DNA from: Comamonas sp. GB3 AK4-5
GTDB lineage: Bacteria > Pseudomonadota > Gammaproteobacteria > Burkholderiales > Burkholderiaceae_C
Direction of reading: 5' to 3'
NCBI RefSeq assembly: GCF_041320665.1
Contig: NZ_CP166730.1
Span: 372,001 to 436,000 of the forward strand
Length of the DNA: 64,000 nt
Shown: piece after piece, positions 52,768 to 61,272 of the stretch
How positions within the stretch are numbered: position 1 is the stretch's first letter
Layout: each line of letters opens with the position of its first letter
Made by a program: the position numbers and the translations under genes
Notes under the pieces: generated by a model
Told to the model about the DNA's origin: nothing
The model's database searches: none
The model's input: the letters and a program-made list of their open reading frames with translations, nothing else

Positions 52768-53237
52768 TGCGTTTGACCGCCATGACCGATTACGCGCTGC
52801 GCCTGCTGATGTATGTGGCGCAGCGGCCGGAGCGCCTGTGCACGATTGCCGAGGTGGCGCAGGCCCATGGCATCTCCGAGGCCCATTTGATGAAGGTCAC
52901 CCATTTGCTGGCCCAGCAGGATTGGATAGCGACGGTGCGCGGCAAAGGCGGCGGCATGCGCCTGGCGCACAGCCCTGCCGACATCAACCTGGGTGCCGTG
53001 GTGCGCGGCATGGAAAGCGATTTTGCCTTGGTGGAATGCCAGGGCGGCGCCAGCCAGTGCGGCCTGACCGGCCATTGCGCTCTGGCAGGCGTGCTGGACG
53101 GGGCCTTGCAAAGCTTTATGGCGCACCTGGACGGATTCTCTCTGGCCGATGTGCTGCCTGCAGCGGCGTCTGCCGTGCCGCAACCGGTGGCAATGCTGCG
53201 CAACATCTCTGCGAAAACCTCGAGGAAAAGGCAGTAA
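52767..53237 (+). CDS. nsrR: Rrf2 family regulator, NsrR-like
   Basis: A 156-aa iron-sulfur repressor that senses nitric oxide. The N-terminal winged helix-turn-helix reads MRLTAMTDYALRLLMYVA and AEVAQAHGISEAHLMKV. The cluster cysteines are C91, C98 and C104 (ECQGG..QCGLTGHC), and D8, a fourth ligand in some NsrR proteins, is present. NO damages the cluster and releases DNA. With the operator at 51503 it should repress nnrS and itself. The call NsrR (not IscR) rests on cysteine spacing and context. Confidence 0.9.
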   Translation: MRLTAMTDYALRLLMYVAQRPERLCTIAEVAQAHGISEAHLMKVTHLLAQQDWIATVRGKGGGMRLAHSPADINLGAVVRGMESDFALVECQGGASQCGLTGHCALAGVLDGALQSFMAHLDGFSLADVLPAAASAVPQPVAMLRNISAKTSRKRQ

Positions 53238-53240
53238 GCC

Positions 53241-53681
53241 ATGCCCTATGGTTTCTTGGTCACCGTGCATTTGCTGGCCGCCATCGCCTTTGCCGGCACC
53301 GTGTTTTTTGAGGTGGTCATCCTCGGCGGCATCGCGCGCAAGCTGCCTGCCAGAACCCTGATCCCGGTCGAGCAGGCCTTGGGCACGCGCGCCGTGGCCG
53401 TCATGCCCTGGGTGTTGCTGCTGCTCTATGCCGCAGGACTGGCCATGGCCTGGCAGCACCGCGCCCTGTTGGCCCAGCCGCTGGCCAGCAGCCTGGGCCT
53501 GCTGCTGTCCATCAAGATGCTGCTGGCATTCAGCGTGTTCGGCCACTTTGTGATGGCCATACTCTGGCGCCGGCGCGGCCAGCTTCATGCCCGGCGTTCG
53601 CGGCGCTTGCACCTCTGCATTTTTTGCCATGTGCTGGCCATTGTGGTGTTGGCCAAGGCGATGTTTTACGTGAGCTGGTGA
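53241..53681 (+). CDS. Small four-helix membrane protein (CopD-like)
   Basis: A 146-aa inner membrane protein with four predicted helices and histidines placed inside them (VTVHLLAAIAFAG, SVFGHFVMAIL, CIFCHVLAIVV), a pattern of haem- or copper-binding CopD-like proteins. I cannot name the exact family. It is the third gene of the nnrS-nsrR operon (3 nt after nsrR), so a role in the NO response or in haem/copper handling is suggested by context only. Confidence 0.72.
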   Translation: MPYGFLVTVHLLAAIAFAGTVFFEVVILGGIARKLPARTLIPVEQALGTRAVAVMPWVLLLLYAAGLAMAWQHRALLAQPLASSLGLLLSIKMLLAFSVFGHFVMAILWRRRGQLHARRSRRLHLCIFCHVLAIVVLAKAMFYVSW

Positions 53682-53860
53682 CTCCTCTATGGATAGCAGG
53701 GTGTGCAGGCATAGGGCCGGTCTGGGCCAGGAATGCTGTTGCAAACCAGTGACGGCAAGCATCGGCAGCTATCAAAACTTCTAGTTATAGAGCTTGGTGC
53801 GCGCAAGGCAACGCGGGCAAGTTAAGCTCGCAGCTGACACAGCACAGCAGGGGGAAGAGG

Positions 53861-56800
53861 GTGGAATCGCAATGGCAACCGGGCTTGATCGCCCTGCACG
53901 GCAACCAGACCGAGGCCCTGGCCGATACGGTGCTGGCCTGGCTGGCGGCCCATCCGCTTTCTGCGCTGGAGCCCGAGACCGTGCTGGTGCAAAGCAATGG
54001 CATGGCCGAATGGTTCAAGATGCGCATGGCCGAGCAGCAGGGCGTGTGCGCCGCCGCGCGCGTGGAGCTGCCGGCGCGCTTTGTCTGGCGCAGCTACCGG
54101 CAAATGCTGGGGCCCGATGCCGTGCCGCGCGAGTCCCCGCTGGACAAAACCCCCATGATCTGGCGCTTGATGCGCCTGCTGCCGCACTGCCTGGCCGATG
54201 CCGCCATGGCGCCGGTGTTCGCCCCCATCGCCCATTTTTTGCGCCCCGGCGAGCCCCAGCGCCTGCTGCAGCTGGCCCAGCGCCTGGCCGACTTGTTCGA
54301 CCAATACCAGATCTACCGTGCCGATTGGTTGGAGGCCTGGGCCCAGGGCCGGGATGTGCTGTGCAACCCGGGGCAGCCTGACAAGCCCGTGCCCGAAGCC
54401 CAGCACTGGCAGCCCCTGCTGTGGCGTGCGCTGCTGGCCGAGCTGGACGAGGGCGAGCGCGCCGCCACCCGTCCCGCGCTGCTGGCGCGGGTGCTTTCTG
54501 CGCTGCAATCGGGCCAGGCTCCGCACAGCCCGCTGGCGCGGCGCGTGGTGGTGTTTGGCATGAGCCAGATGCCGTTGTCGCTGATGCAGTTCTTGAGTGG
54601 CATTGCCCGCCACAGCCAGGTGCTGATCGCCGTGCCCAACCCCTGCCGCTTTCACTGGGCCGACGCCATCGATGGGCGCGAGTTGCTGCGCCAGCAGCGC
54701 CGTCGCCATCCCGACAAGGCCGGCAAAGACCTGGCCCAGCTGCCTCTGCAGGCCATGCATGCCCATGCCCATCCGCTGCTGGCGGCCTGGGGCCGGCAAA
54801 GCCGCGACTATGTGCGCCAGCTCGACGCTTTTGACACCACCCACGACACCGCCGCGCAATGGAACTGGCCGCGCGTGGATGTCTATGAAGAGGGCGATGC
54901 CCAAGACCTGGCCCATGCGCCGCTGCTGCAGCAGGTACAGCAGCGCATACGTGATCTGGTGCCGCTGGCCGAGCACCCCAGGCTGGAAATCCCGGCCCAG
55001 GATCGCTCCATCGTCTTTCACCAGGCCCACGGCCTGGTGCGCGAGTTGGAGGTGCTGCACGACCAACTGCTGGAACTGCTGGCCCAGCCAGCAGCCGCAG
55101 GCAGTCAGCCGCTGGCGCCACGCGATATCGTGGTCATGCTGCCCGCCATCGAAGAGGCTGCGCCGGCGATTCGCGCCGTGTTTGGTCAGTATGGCCGCCA
55201 GGACGCGCGCTTTATTCCCTTTGACATTGCCGACATGGGGGCGCGCGCCAGCAGCCCGCTGGTGACGGCGCTGCAATGGCTGCTCAAGCTGCCGCAGCAG
55301 CGCTGCCGTTTGAGCGAGCTCTGCGATCTGCTGGACGTGCCCGCCGTGGCCGCGCGCGTGGGTCTGGCGGCCGAAGATCTGCCCCAGCTCACGCACTGGA
55401 TGGCGGGCGCCGGCATGCGCTGGGGGCTGAATGCGGCCCAGCGCGCCCAGCTGGGCCTGGCGGCCTGCGGCGAGCCCAACAGCGCCTGGTTTGGTCTGCA
55501 GCGCATGCTGCTGGGTTATGCCAGCGGCGCCGCACCCGCCGAGGGCCAGAGCCCGGCCTTTGCCGGCGTCGAGCCCTATGACGAGGTCGGAGGCCTGAGC
55601 GCCGAGCTGGCCGGCAGCCTGGCCAGCCTGCTGGCACGCATGCTGCAGTGGTGGCAGAGCGGCAACGACAGCGCCACGCCCGAGCTCTGGGCCCAGCGCT
55701 TTCGTGCCCTGCTGGACGATTTTTTCGTCGCCCAGACCGACGAAGACCAGGCCTTGCTGGCGGCCCTGGACCAGGCCCTGGTGCGCTGGCAGTCCGCCTG
55801 TGCCCAGGCCGGTTTTGTCGATGCCCTGGCCCTGCCCGTGGCGCAAGAGGCCTGGCTGCAGGCGCTGGAAGAGCCGGCGCTGAACCAGCGCTTTCGCGCC
55901 GGCGGCGTGACGTTTTGCACGCTGATGCCCATGCGCGCCATTCCGTTTGAGGTGGTGTGCCTGCTGGGCATGAACGATGGCGACTACCCGCGCCGCGCCA
56001 GCCGTGCCGATTTCGATTTGATGGCCCAGGCCGGCCAGCACCGCCCCGGCGACCGTGCGCGCCGCGACGACGACCGCCAGCTGATGCTGGACGCGCTGCT
56101 GTCCGCACGCCGCATGCTCTACCTCAGCTGGGCTGGTCGCCATGTGCGCGACAACAGCGAACAGCCGGCCTCGGTGCTGGTCTCCCAGCTGTGCGACTAC
56201 CTGGCCCAGGGCTGGCTGGGGGAGGGCTGCGGCCATCTGCCGCCGCGCGAGCAAGGCAAGCTGCTGCTGGCCCAGCGCAGCCAGCAGCATCCGCTGCAGC
56301 CTTTTAGTCGGCGCTATTTTGAGGCCGGTTCAGAGATTTCGACCTATGCCCGCGAATGGCATGCGGCCCATGCCGAAGCGGTGGCCGACAGCCCGCCCAG
56401 CCTGCCGGATTTTGCCCCCGACCCCGAGGCCCCGCTGACGCTGACGCGGCTGGCCGACTTCTACCGCAACCCGGCGCGGGCCTATCTGCGCCATCGCCTG
56501 CTGGTGCGCTTTGTGCCCGAAGAAGAAGTGGTGATGGATGACGAGCTGTTCCAGCTCGACGGCCTCACCGCCTACGGCCTGGTCCAAGGCCTGCAGCAGG
56601 CCGGTGCGGCCCAACTGGCCGCAGCCCCGCAGGCCGATGTGGCGGCCCAGGTCCAGGCCCAGGTGCAGCGCCTGGCGCGTGCCGGTGGCCTGCCCCTGGC
56701 CGGTCTGGGCCAGCGTGCGGCCCAGGCACTGCAGGCCCAGGCCACGCCCTCGCTGCTGGCTTGGCAGCATTTGATGCAGGAATGGCCGCACAGCGCGTCC

Positions 56801-57445
56801 CGTGAGCGTTTGCTGCTCGCAAATGGTGAGCTGCGGCTGGACGATTGGCTGGATGGCCTGCGCGAGCGCAACCAGCCCTGGACGCCGGATGAAGCCGTGG
56901 AAGACCCTGGCTTTACCCGCTGCTGGATGGCGCTGGAGCCGCGCACTCTGCTGCGCAAAAAAGGCGATGCCCTGCAGGCCGACAAGCTGCTGGGTCTGTA
57001 TCTGCGCAGCCTGGCATTGGCCGCCACCGGGACCCAGACCTTGGGCTGTGTGGTGGCACGCGATGTGGTGGTCTGGAGTCTGCCCCTGCCCCAGGCCGAG
57101 GCCCGGCAGCGCCTGCTGGAATGGATGGCGCTGTGGCGTGATGGCCAGCATGCGCCCCTTCCCCTGCCGCTGCGCACCGGCGTGGCCGGTGCCGAGGGCG
57201 ATATGGTGGCCGCCGCCCAGGCCTATGAAGGCAGCTTTGCCCTGCGTGGCGAGGACCAAGACCCCAGCTGGGCCCGCTGCTACCCGGAGTTTGCCGATTT
57301 GCTGAGCGCCGCTTACGGCACGGCCGATGTGCAGCAGCTGTCCGCGCTGCTCTATGCCCCCATGCTGGACTGGATGGCTCAGCATGTGCGCAGCCAAGAT
57401 TTACCCGGCGACGACCTGTCTGCCCTGCAGGAGCGCGCCGCATGA
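53861..57445 (+). CDS. recC: Exodeoxyribonuclease V subunit gamma
   Basis: RecC scans for Chi and splits the strands in the RecBCD enzyme. The 1194-aa protein starts LIALHGNQTEALADTVLAWL and contains QSNGMAEWFKMRMAEQ and VCLLGMNDGDYPRRASRADFD, as RecC does. It is longer than the E. coli protein (1122 aa). The start is GTG at 53861 after GGGGGAAGAG. Its end overlaps recB by 4 nt (ATGA). Confidence 0.95.
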   Translation: MESQWQPGLIALHGNQTEALADTVLAWLAAHPLSALEPETVLVQSNGMAEWFKMRMAEQQGVCAAARVELPARFVWRSYRQMLGPDAVPRESPLDKTPMIWRLMRLLPHCLADAAMAPVFAPIAHFLRPGEPQRLLQLAQRLADLFDQYQIYRADWLEAWAQGRDVLCNPGQPDKPVPEAQHWQPLLWRALLAELDEGERAATRPALLARVLSALQSGQAPHSPLARRVVVFGMSQMPLSLMQFLSGIARHSQVLIAVPNPCRFHWADAIDGRELLRQQRRRHPDKAGKDLAQLPLQAMHAHAHPLLAAWGRQSRDYVRQLDAFDTTHDTAAQWNWPRVDVYEEGDAQDLAHAPLLQQVQQRIRDLVPLAEHPRLEIPAQDRSIVFHQAHGLVRELEVLHDQLLELLAQPAAAGSQPLAPRDIVVMLPAIEEAAPAIRAVFGQYGRQDARFIPFDIADMGARASSPLVTALQWLLKLPQQRCRLSELCDLLDVPAVAARVGLAAEDLPQLTHWMAGAGMRWGLNAAQRAQLGLAACGEPNSAWFGLQRMLLGYASGAAPAEGQSPAFAGVEPYDEVGGLSAELAGSLASLLARMLQWWQSGNDSATPELWAQRFRALLDDFFVAQTDEDQALLAALDQALVRWQSACAQAGFVDALALPVAQEAWLQALEEPALNQRFRAGGVTFCTLMPMRAIPFEVVCLLGMNDGDYPRRASRADFDLMAQAGQHRPGDRARRDDDRQLMLDALLSARRMLYLSWAGRHVRDNSEQPASVLVSQLCDYLAQGWLGEGCGHLPPREQGKLLLAQRSQQHPLQPFSRRYFEAGSEISTYAREWHAAHAEAVADSPPSLPDFAPDPEAPLTLTRLADFYRNPARAYLRHRLLVRFVPEEEVVMDDELFQLDGLTAYGLVQGLQQAGAAQLAAAPQADVAAQVQAQVQRLARAGGLPLAGLGQRAAQALQAQATPSLLAWQHLMQEWPHSASRERLLLANGELRLDDWLDGLRERNQPWTPDEAVEDPGFTRCWMALEPRTLLRKKGDALQADKLLGLYLRSLALAATGTQTLGCVVARDVVVWSLPLPQAEARQRLLEWMALWRDGQHAPLPLPLRTGVAGAEGDMVAAAQAYEGSFALRGEDQDPSWARCYPEFADLLSAAYGTADVQQLSALLYAPMLDWMAQHVRSQDLPGDDLSALQERAA

Positions 57446-60400
57446 GCGACAGCACAAGCCCCGCCACCACGGCCAGCAGCCACGTGCTGGATGCCCTGCG
57501 TTTCCCGCTCTGGGGCTCGCGCCTGATCGAGGCCAGTGCCGGCACCGGCAAGACCTGGACCATCGCCGCCCTGTATCTGCGCCTGGTGCTGGGCCATGGT
57601 GGCGATGCGGGTTTCAGCAAGCCGCTGATGCCGCCCGACATCCTGGTGATGACCTTCACCCGCGCCGCCACGCGCGAGCTGTCGGACCGCATTCGCGCCC
57701 GCTTGATCGAGGCCGTGCAGTGTTTTCGCGGCGAGGCCGAGCCTGCAGCCCACGACGGCTTTTTGCGTGAACTGCGCGATGCTTTCCCCGAAGGGCCAGA
57801 GCGCGAAGCCGCAGCCTGGCGTTTGGACATGGCGGCCCAGTGCATGGACGACGCGGCCATCCACACCATAGATGCCTGGTGCCAGCGCATGCTGCGTGAG
57901 CATGCGTTTGACAGTGGCAATCTGTTTGACGAGACGCTGGAGCCCGACGAAAGCCAACGCCAGACCGAGGCCGCGCAAGACTATTGGCGCCAGCAATGCT
58001 ATCCGCTGTCCGGTGAGTTGCTGGAGCAGGTGCTGGCCGTGTGGCCCCAGGTTGATGCCCTGGTGAGCGATATGCAATCGCTGCTGCGCGAGCCCGTGCC
58101 TGCCAGTGCGGGCGAGGGTAGCCTGGGCGAATGCATTACCCAGGCGCTGGCGCAGCACCAGCAGGTGCTGCACGATCTGGCCCAGGACTGGGAGGCCAAG
58201 GCACAGCGGCTGGAAGACTGGCTGGATGGCCAGCTGGCCAGCAACAAAAGCGCCTGGAATGGCCTCAAGCTCAAACCGGCCAACTACAAGGCCTGGCTGC
58301 AGACTTTGCGGGCCTGGGCCCAGGCGCCGCACCAGGAACTGGCCGCAGCCCTCAAAACCGGTGCCACGCGACTGACGCCCGAAGGCCTGGACGAGGCCCG
58401 CAAGGGCGATGCCCCCGTGGACCTGCCGCCCGAATCCCAGGCTCTGGCCCAGGTGCTGGCGCAACTGGCCGCCTTGCCCACCCTGGCCAGCCAGCTGCGC
58501 CTGCATGCCGCCGCACAGGTGCAGCAGCGCTTGCTGTGGCTCAAGCGCCAGGCCGGCACCTTTGGCTTTGCCGACATGCTGCAACGTCTGGACGCGGCCC
58601 TGGCCGGCGACAACGGCGCTTCGCTGCGCGCCGCCATGCTGGCCCAGTACCCGGTGGCGCTGATCGACGAGTTTCAGGACACCTCGCCGCTGCAATACCG
58701 GCTGTTCGACCAGATCTACCGCACCGAAAGCAATAGCACTGAGAGCGCGCTGCTCTTGATTGGCGACCCCAAACAGTCCATTTACGGCTTTCGTGGCGCC
58801 GACATCTACAGCTATCTGCAGGCGCGTCAGGCCACGGCCGGGCGCCACTATGTGCTGGGCACCAATTACCGCTCCACCCAGGCCCTGGTGGCGGCCGTGA
58901 ACCACTGGCTTGTGCAGGCCGAAAGCAGGGCCGGTGAGGGCGCTTTCATGTTCCGCGCCGGCAGCGCAAACAACCCCCTACAGAACCCGCTACCTTTTGA
59001 GCCTGTGCAGGCCCAGGGCCGCAGCGAGTGCCTGATGGCGGGCGAGGCGCCCATGGCCGCGCTCACCGTAGCCTGGGACACGGCAGGGGGCGAAGAACCC
59101 CTGAGCAACGATGTGATCCGCCTGCGCTTTGCCCAGCATTGCGCCCGGCAGATCGTGGGCTGGCTGTCCGATGCCACCGTGGGCTTTGCCCAGCTGGAAA
59201 AAGAATTTCAACGCCTGCGCCCGGCCGATATCGCCGTGCTGGTGCGCACCGGCAAAGAGGCCAGCGCCGTGCGCCGCGCCCTGGCCCAATGCCAGGTGGC
59301 CTCGGTCTATCTGTCCGACCAGGACTCGGTGTTTGCCAGCAGTGAAGCACGCGATCTGCTGTACTGGCTGCGCGCCGTGGCCCAGCACCGCGACACTCTG
59401 GCCGTGCGCGCCGGCCTGGCCACGGAGTTGATGGGCCTGTCCTTCGAGACCCTGGCCTGGCTGGCCAGCGATGAAGAAGCTTTCGATGCCCGCAGCGAGC
59501 AGCTGCGCGAGCTGCACAGCCTGTGGCTGCGCCAGGGCGTGCTGGCCATGCTGCGCCAGACCCTGTACCGCTTTGACCTTCCCGCGCGCTGGCTGGCCTT
59601 GCCGGCCCTGGGCGAGCGGCGGCTGACCAACTATCTGCACCTGGCCGAGTTGCTGCAAAGCGCCAGCGCCCAGCTGGAGGGCGAGCAGGCCCTGATTCGC
59701 TGGCTGGCCACGCAGATCGAGGCGCCTGGCAGCGGCGGCGAGGCACAAATCGTGCGCCTGGAGTCCGACGCCGACCTGGTCAAGGTGGTCACCATCCACA
59801 AGAGCAAGGGCCTGGAATATCCCGTGGTCTGTCTGCCGTTCGCGGGCAGCTTCAGGCCGCTGGAAAAACGCGGCACAGCCTATCTGTCCCTGCCGGTGCA
59901 GGGCGAAGATGGGCCGGCACGTGAGCTGGTGCTGGACTACGACGGCGCGCAGCTGGCCCAGGCCGACCGCGAGCGCCTGCGCGAAGACCTGCGCCTGTTC
60001 TACGTGGCCCTGACCCGGCCGCGCCACGCGCTGTGGCTGGGTCTGGCGCCCATGAAGCGCGGCCAGGGAAAAGCCTGTGTGAACGAGCAGGGCGCCGCAG
60101 GCTATCTGCTGGCCGGCCCTGCGGTGCAAAGCACCACGCAATGGCAGGACAGCCTGCAAGCCCTGGCCGATGGCTGCGGCCATATCGCGGTGCAGGCCCT
60201 GGCTGCCGAGTTGCCCGCGCTGCCGCGCTGGGTGTCGGCCCAGGAGGTGCCCGCACTGCGGCCTGCGCCGGTGTATGAGGCCCTGTTCGACAAGCGCTGG
60301 GGCATCGGCAGCTTCTCGGCCCTGACCCGTGCCATGGCCGCGCCCAGCGTGCCGGTGCTGCCCGTGGCCGCGCAGTTTCCGGCCGACGATGAGATCGACC

Positions 60401-61272
60401 CCCTGGCGGCAGAGGGCCCGGAAGCTGCAGTGACCCTGGCCCCGCTTTCGCTGCCCATGCAGCCTGCATCGGCCGCTCCCGTGTGGCACCGTTTTATGCG
60501 TGGCCCGGTGGTGGGCAATTTCCTGCACGACCAGCTGCAATGGCTGGCGGGCGAAGGCTTTGCCCTGCCAGCACCAGGCAGCCGCGAAGGCGAGCAGGGC
60601 GAGGATGTCAGTTTCACGCCGCTGGAAACCCGGCTGCTGCGCCGCTGCGAGCGCGCGGGCCGCACCGAGCAGAGCCTGGACGCGCTGCGCTGGCTGCGCG
60701 CCGTGGTCCACCAGCCGCTGCCACCGCTCTCCCTCAATCTGGTGGAGCTGGCCGCCCAGGATGCGCTGCTGGCCGAAATGGAGTTCTGGCTGCCGGCCCG
60801 GCTGCTGTCGGCCCCGCGCATAGACGCCCTGTGCCGGCAATACCTGCTGCCCGGCATGGACCGGCCCGTGCTGCCGCCCCGTGCCTTGCACGGCATGTTG
60901 ATGGGTTTTGCCGACCTGGTGTTCTGCCACCAGGGGCGCTATTGGGTGCTGGATTACAAAACCAACCACCTGGGAGCGGATGGACAGGCCTATACGGCGC
61001 AGGCTTTGCAGCAGGCCATGCTGCACCACCGCTATGACGTACAGGCCGCGCTGTATCTGCTGGCCCTGCACCGCCTGCTGCGCAGCCGCCTGGGCGCGGC
61101 CTATATGCCCACCGAACACCTGGGTGGGGCGCTGTACTTTTTTGTGCGCGGTCTGGACGGCGCCACCCAGGGCATGGAGGTGCTGCCCCAATCCGAGGAC
61201 ATGATGGCTTTGCTGCACGCATTGGATGCCTTGCTGGCCGATGGCCAGAGCACGCAGGAGGTGCAGCCATGA
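57442..61272 (+). CDS. recB: Exodeoxyribonuclease V subunit beta
   Basis: RecB is the 3'-5' helicase and the nuclease of RecBCD. The 1276-aa protein has the Walker A ASAGTGKT (31-38), the Walker B region LIDEFQDTSPLQ, the superfamily 1 motif VVTIHKSKGLEYPVVCLP, and the C-terminal nuclease motif VLDYKTN with upstream GFADLVF. Start and stop overlap recC and recD by 4 nt each, so all three are coupled. Confidence 0.97.
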   Translation: MSDSTSPATTASSHVLDALRFPLWGSRLIEASAGTGKTWTIAALYLRLVLGHGGDAGFSKPLMPPDILVMTFTRAATRELSDRIRARLIEAVQCFRGEAEPAAHDGFLRELRDAFPEGPEREAAAWRLDMAAQCMDDAAIHTIDAWCQRMLREHAFDSGNLFDETLEPDESQRQTEAAQDYWRQQCYPLSGELLEQVLAVWPQVDALVSDMQSLLREPVPASAGEGSLGECITQALAQHQQVLHDLAQDWEAKAQRLEDWLDGQLASNKSAWNGLKLKPANYKAWLQTLRAWAQAPHQELAAALKTGATRLTPEGLDEARKGDAPVDLPPESQALAQVLAQLAALPTLASQLRLHAAAQVQQRLLWLKRQAGTFGFADMLQRLDAALAGDNGASLRAAMLAQYPVALIDEFQDTSPLQYRLFDQIYRTESNSTESALLLIGDPKQSIYGFRGADIYSYLQARQATAGRHYVLGTNYRSTQALVAAVNHWLVQAESRAGEGAFMFRAGSANNPLQNPLPFEPVQAQGRSECLMAGEAPMAALTVAWDTAGGEEPLSNDVIRLRFAQHCARQIVGWLSDATVGFAQLEKEFQRLRPADIAVLVRTGKEASAVRRALAQCQVASVYLSDQDSVFASSEARDLLYWLRAVAQHRDTLAVRAGLATELMGLSFETLAWLASDEEAFDARSEQLRELHSLWLRQGVLAMLRQTLYRFDLPARWLALPALGERRLTNYLHLAELLQSASAQLEGEQALIRWLATQIEAPGSGGEAQIVRLESDADLVKVVTIHKSKGLEYPVVCLPFAGSFRPLEKRGTAYLSLPVQGEDGPARELVLDYDGAQLAQADRERLREDLRLFYVALTRPRHALWLGLAPMKRGQGKACVNEQGAAGYLLAGPAVQSTTQWQDSLQALADGCGHIAVQALAAELPALPRWVSAQEVPALRPAPVYEALFDKRWGIGSFSALTRAMAAPSVPVLPVAAQFPADDEIDPLAAEGPEAAVTLAPLSLPMQPASAAPVWHRFMRGPVVGNFLHDQLQWLAGEGFALPAPGSREGEQGEDVSFTPLETRLLRRCERAGRTEQSLDALRWLRAVVHQPLPPLSLNLVELAAQDALLAEMEFWLPARLLSAPRIDALCRQYLLPGMDRPVLPPRALHGMLMGFADLVFCHQGRYWVLDYKTNHLGADGQAYTAQALQQAMLHHRYDVQAALYLLALHRLLRSRLGAAYMPTEHLGGALYFFVRGLDGATQGMEVLPQSEDMMALLHALDALLADGQSTQEVQP

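Noticed and set aside
53822..56290. 822-codon open frame antisense to recC
   Set aside because: It is a shadow of a GC-rich gene. It has no motif and no room for a separate promoter.
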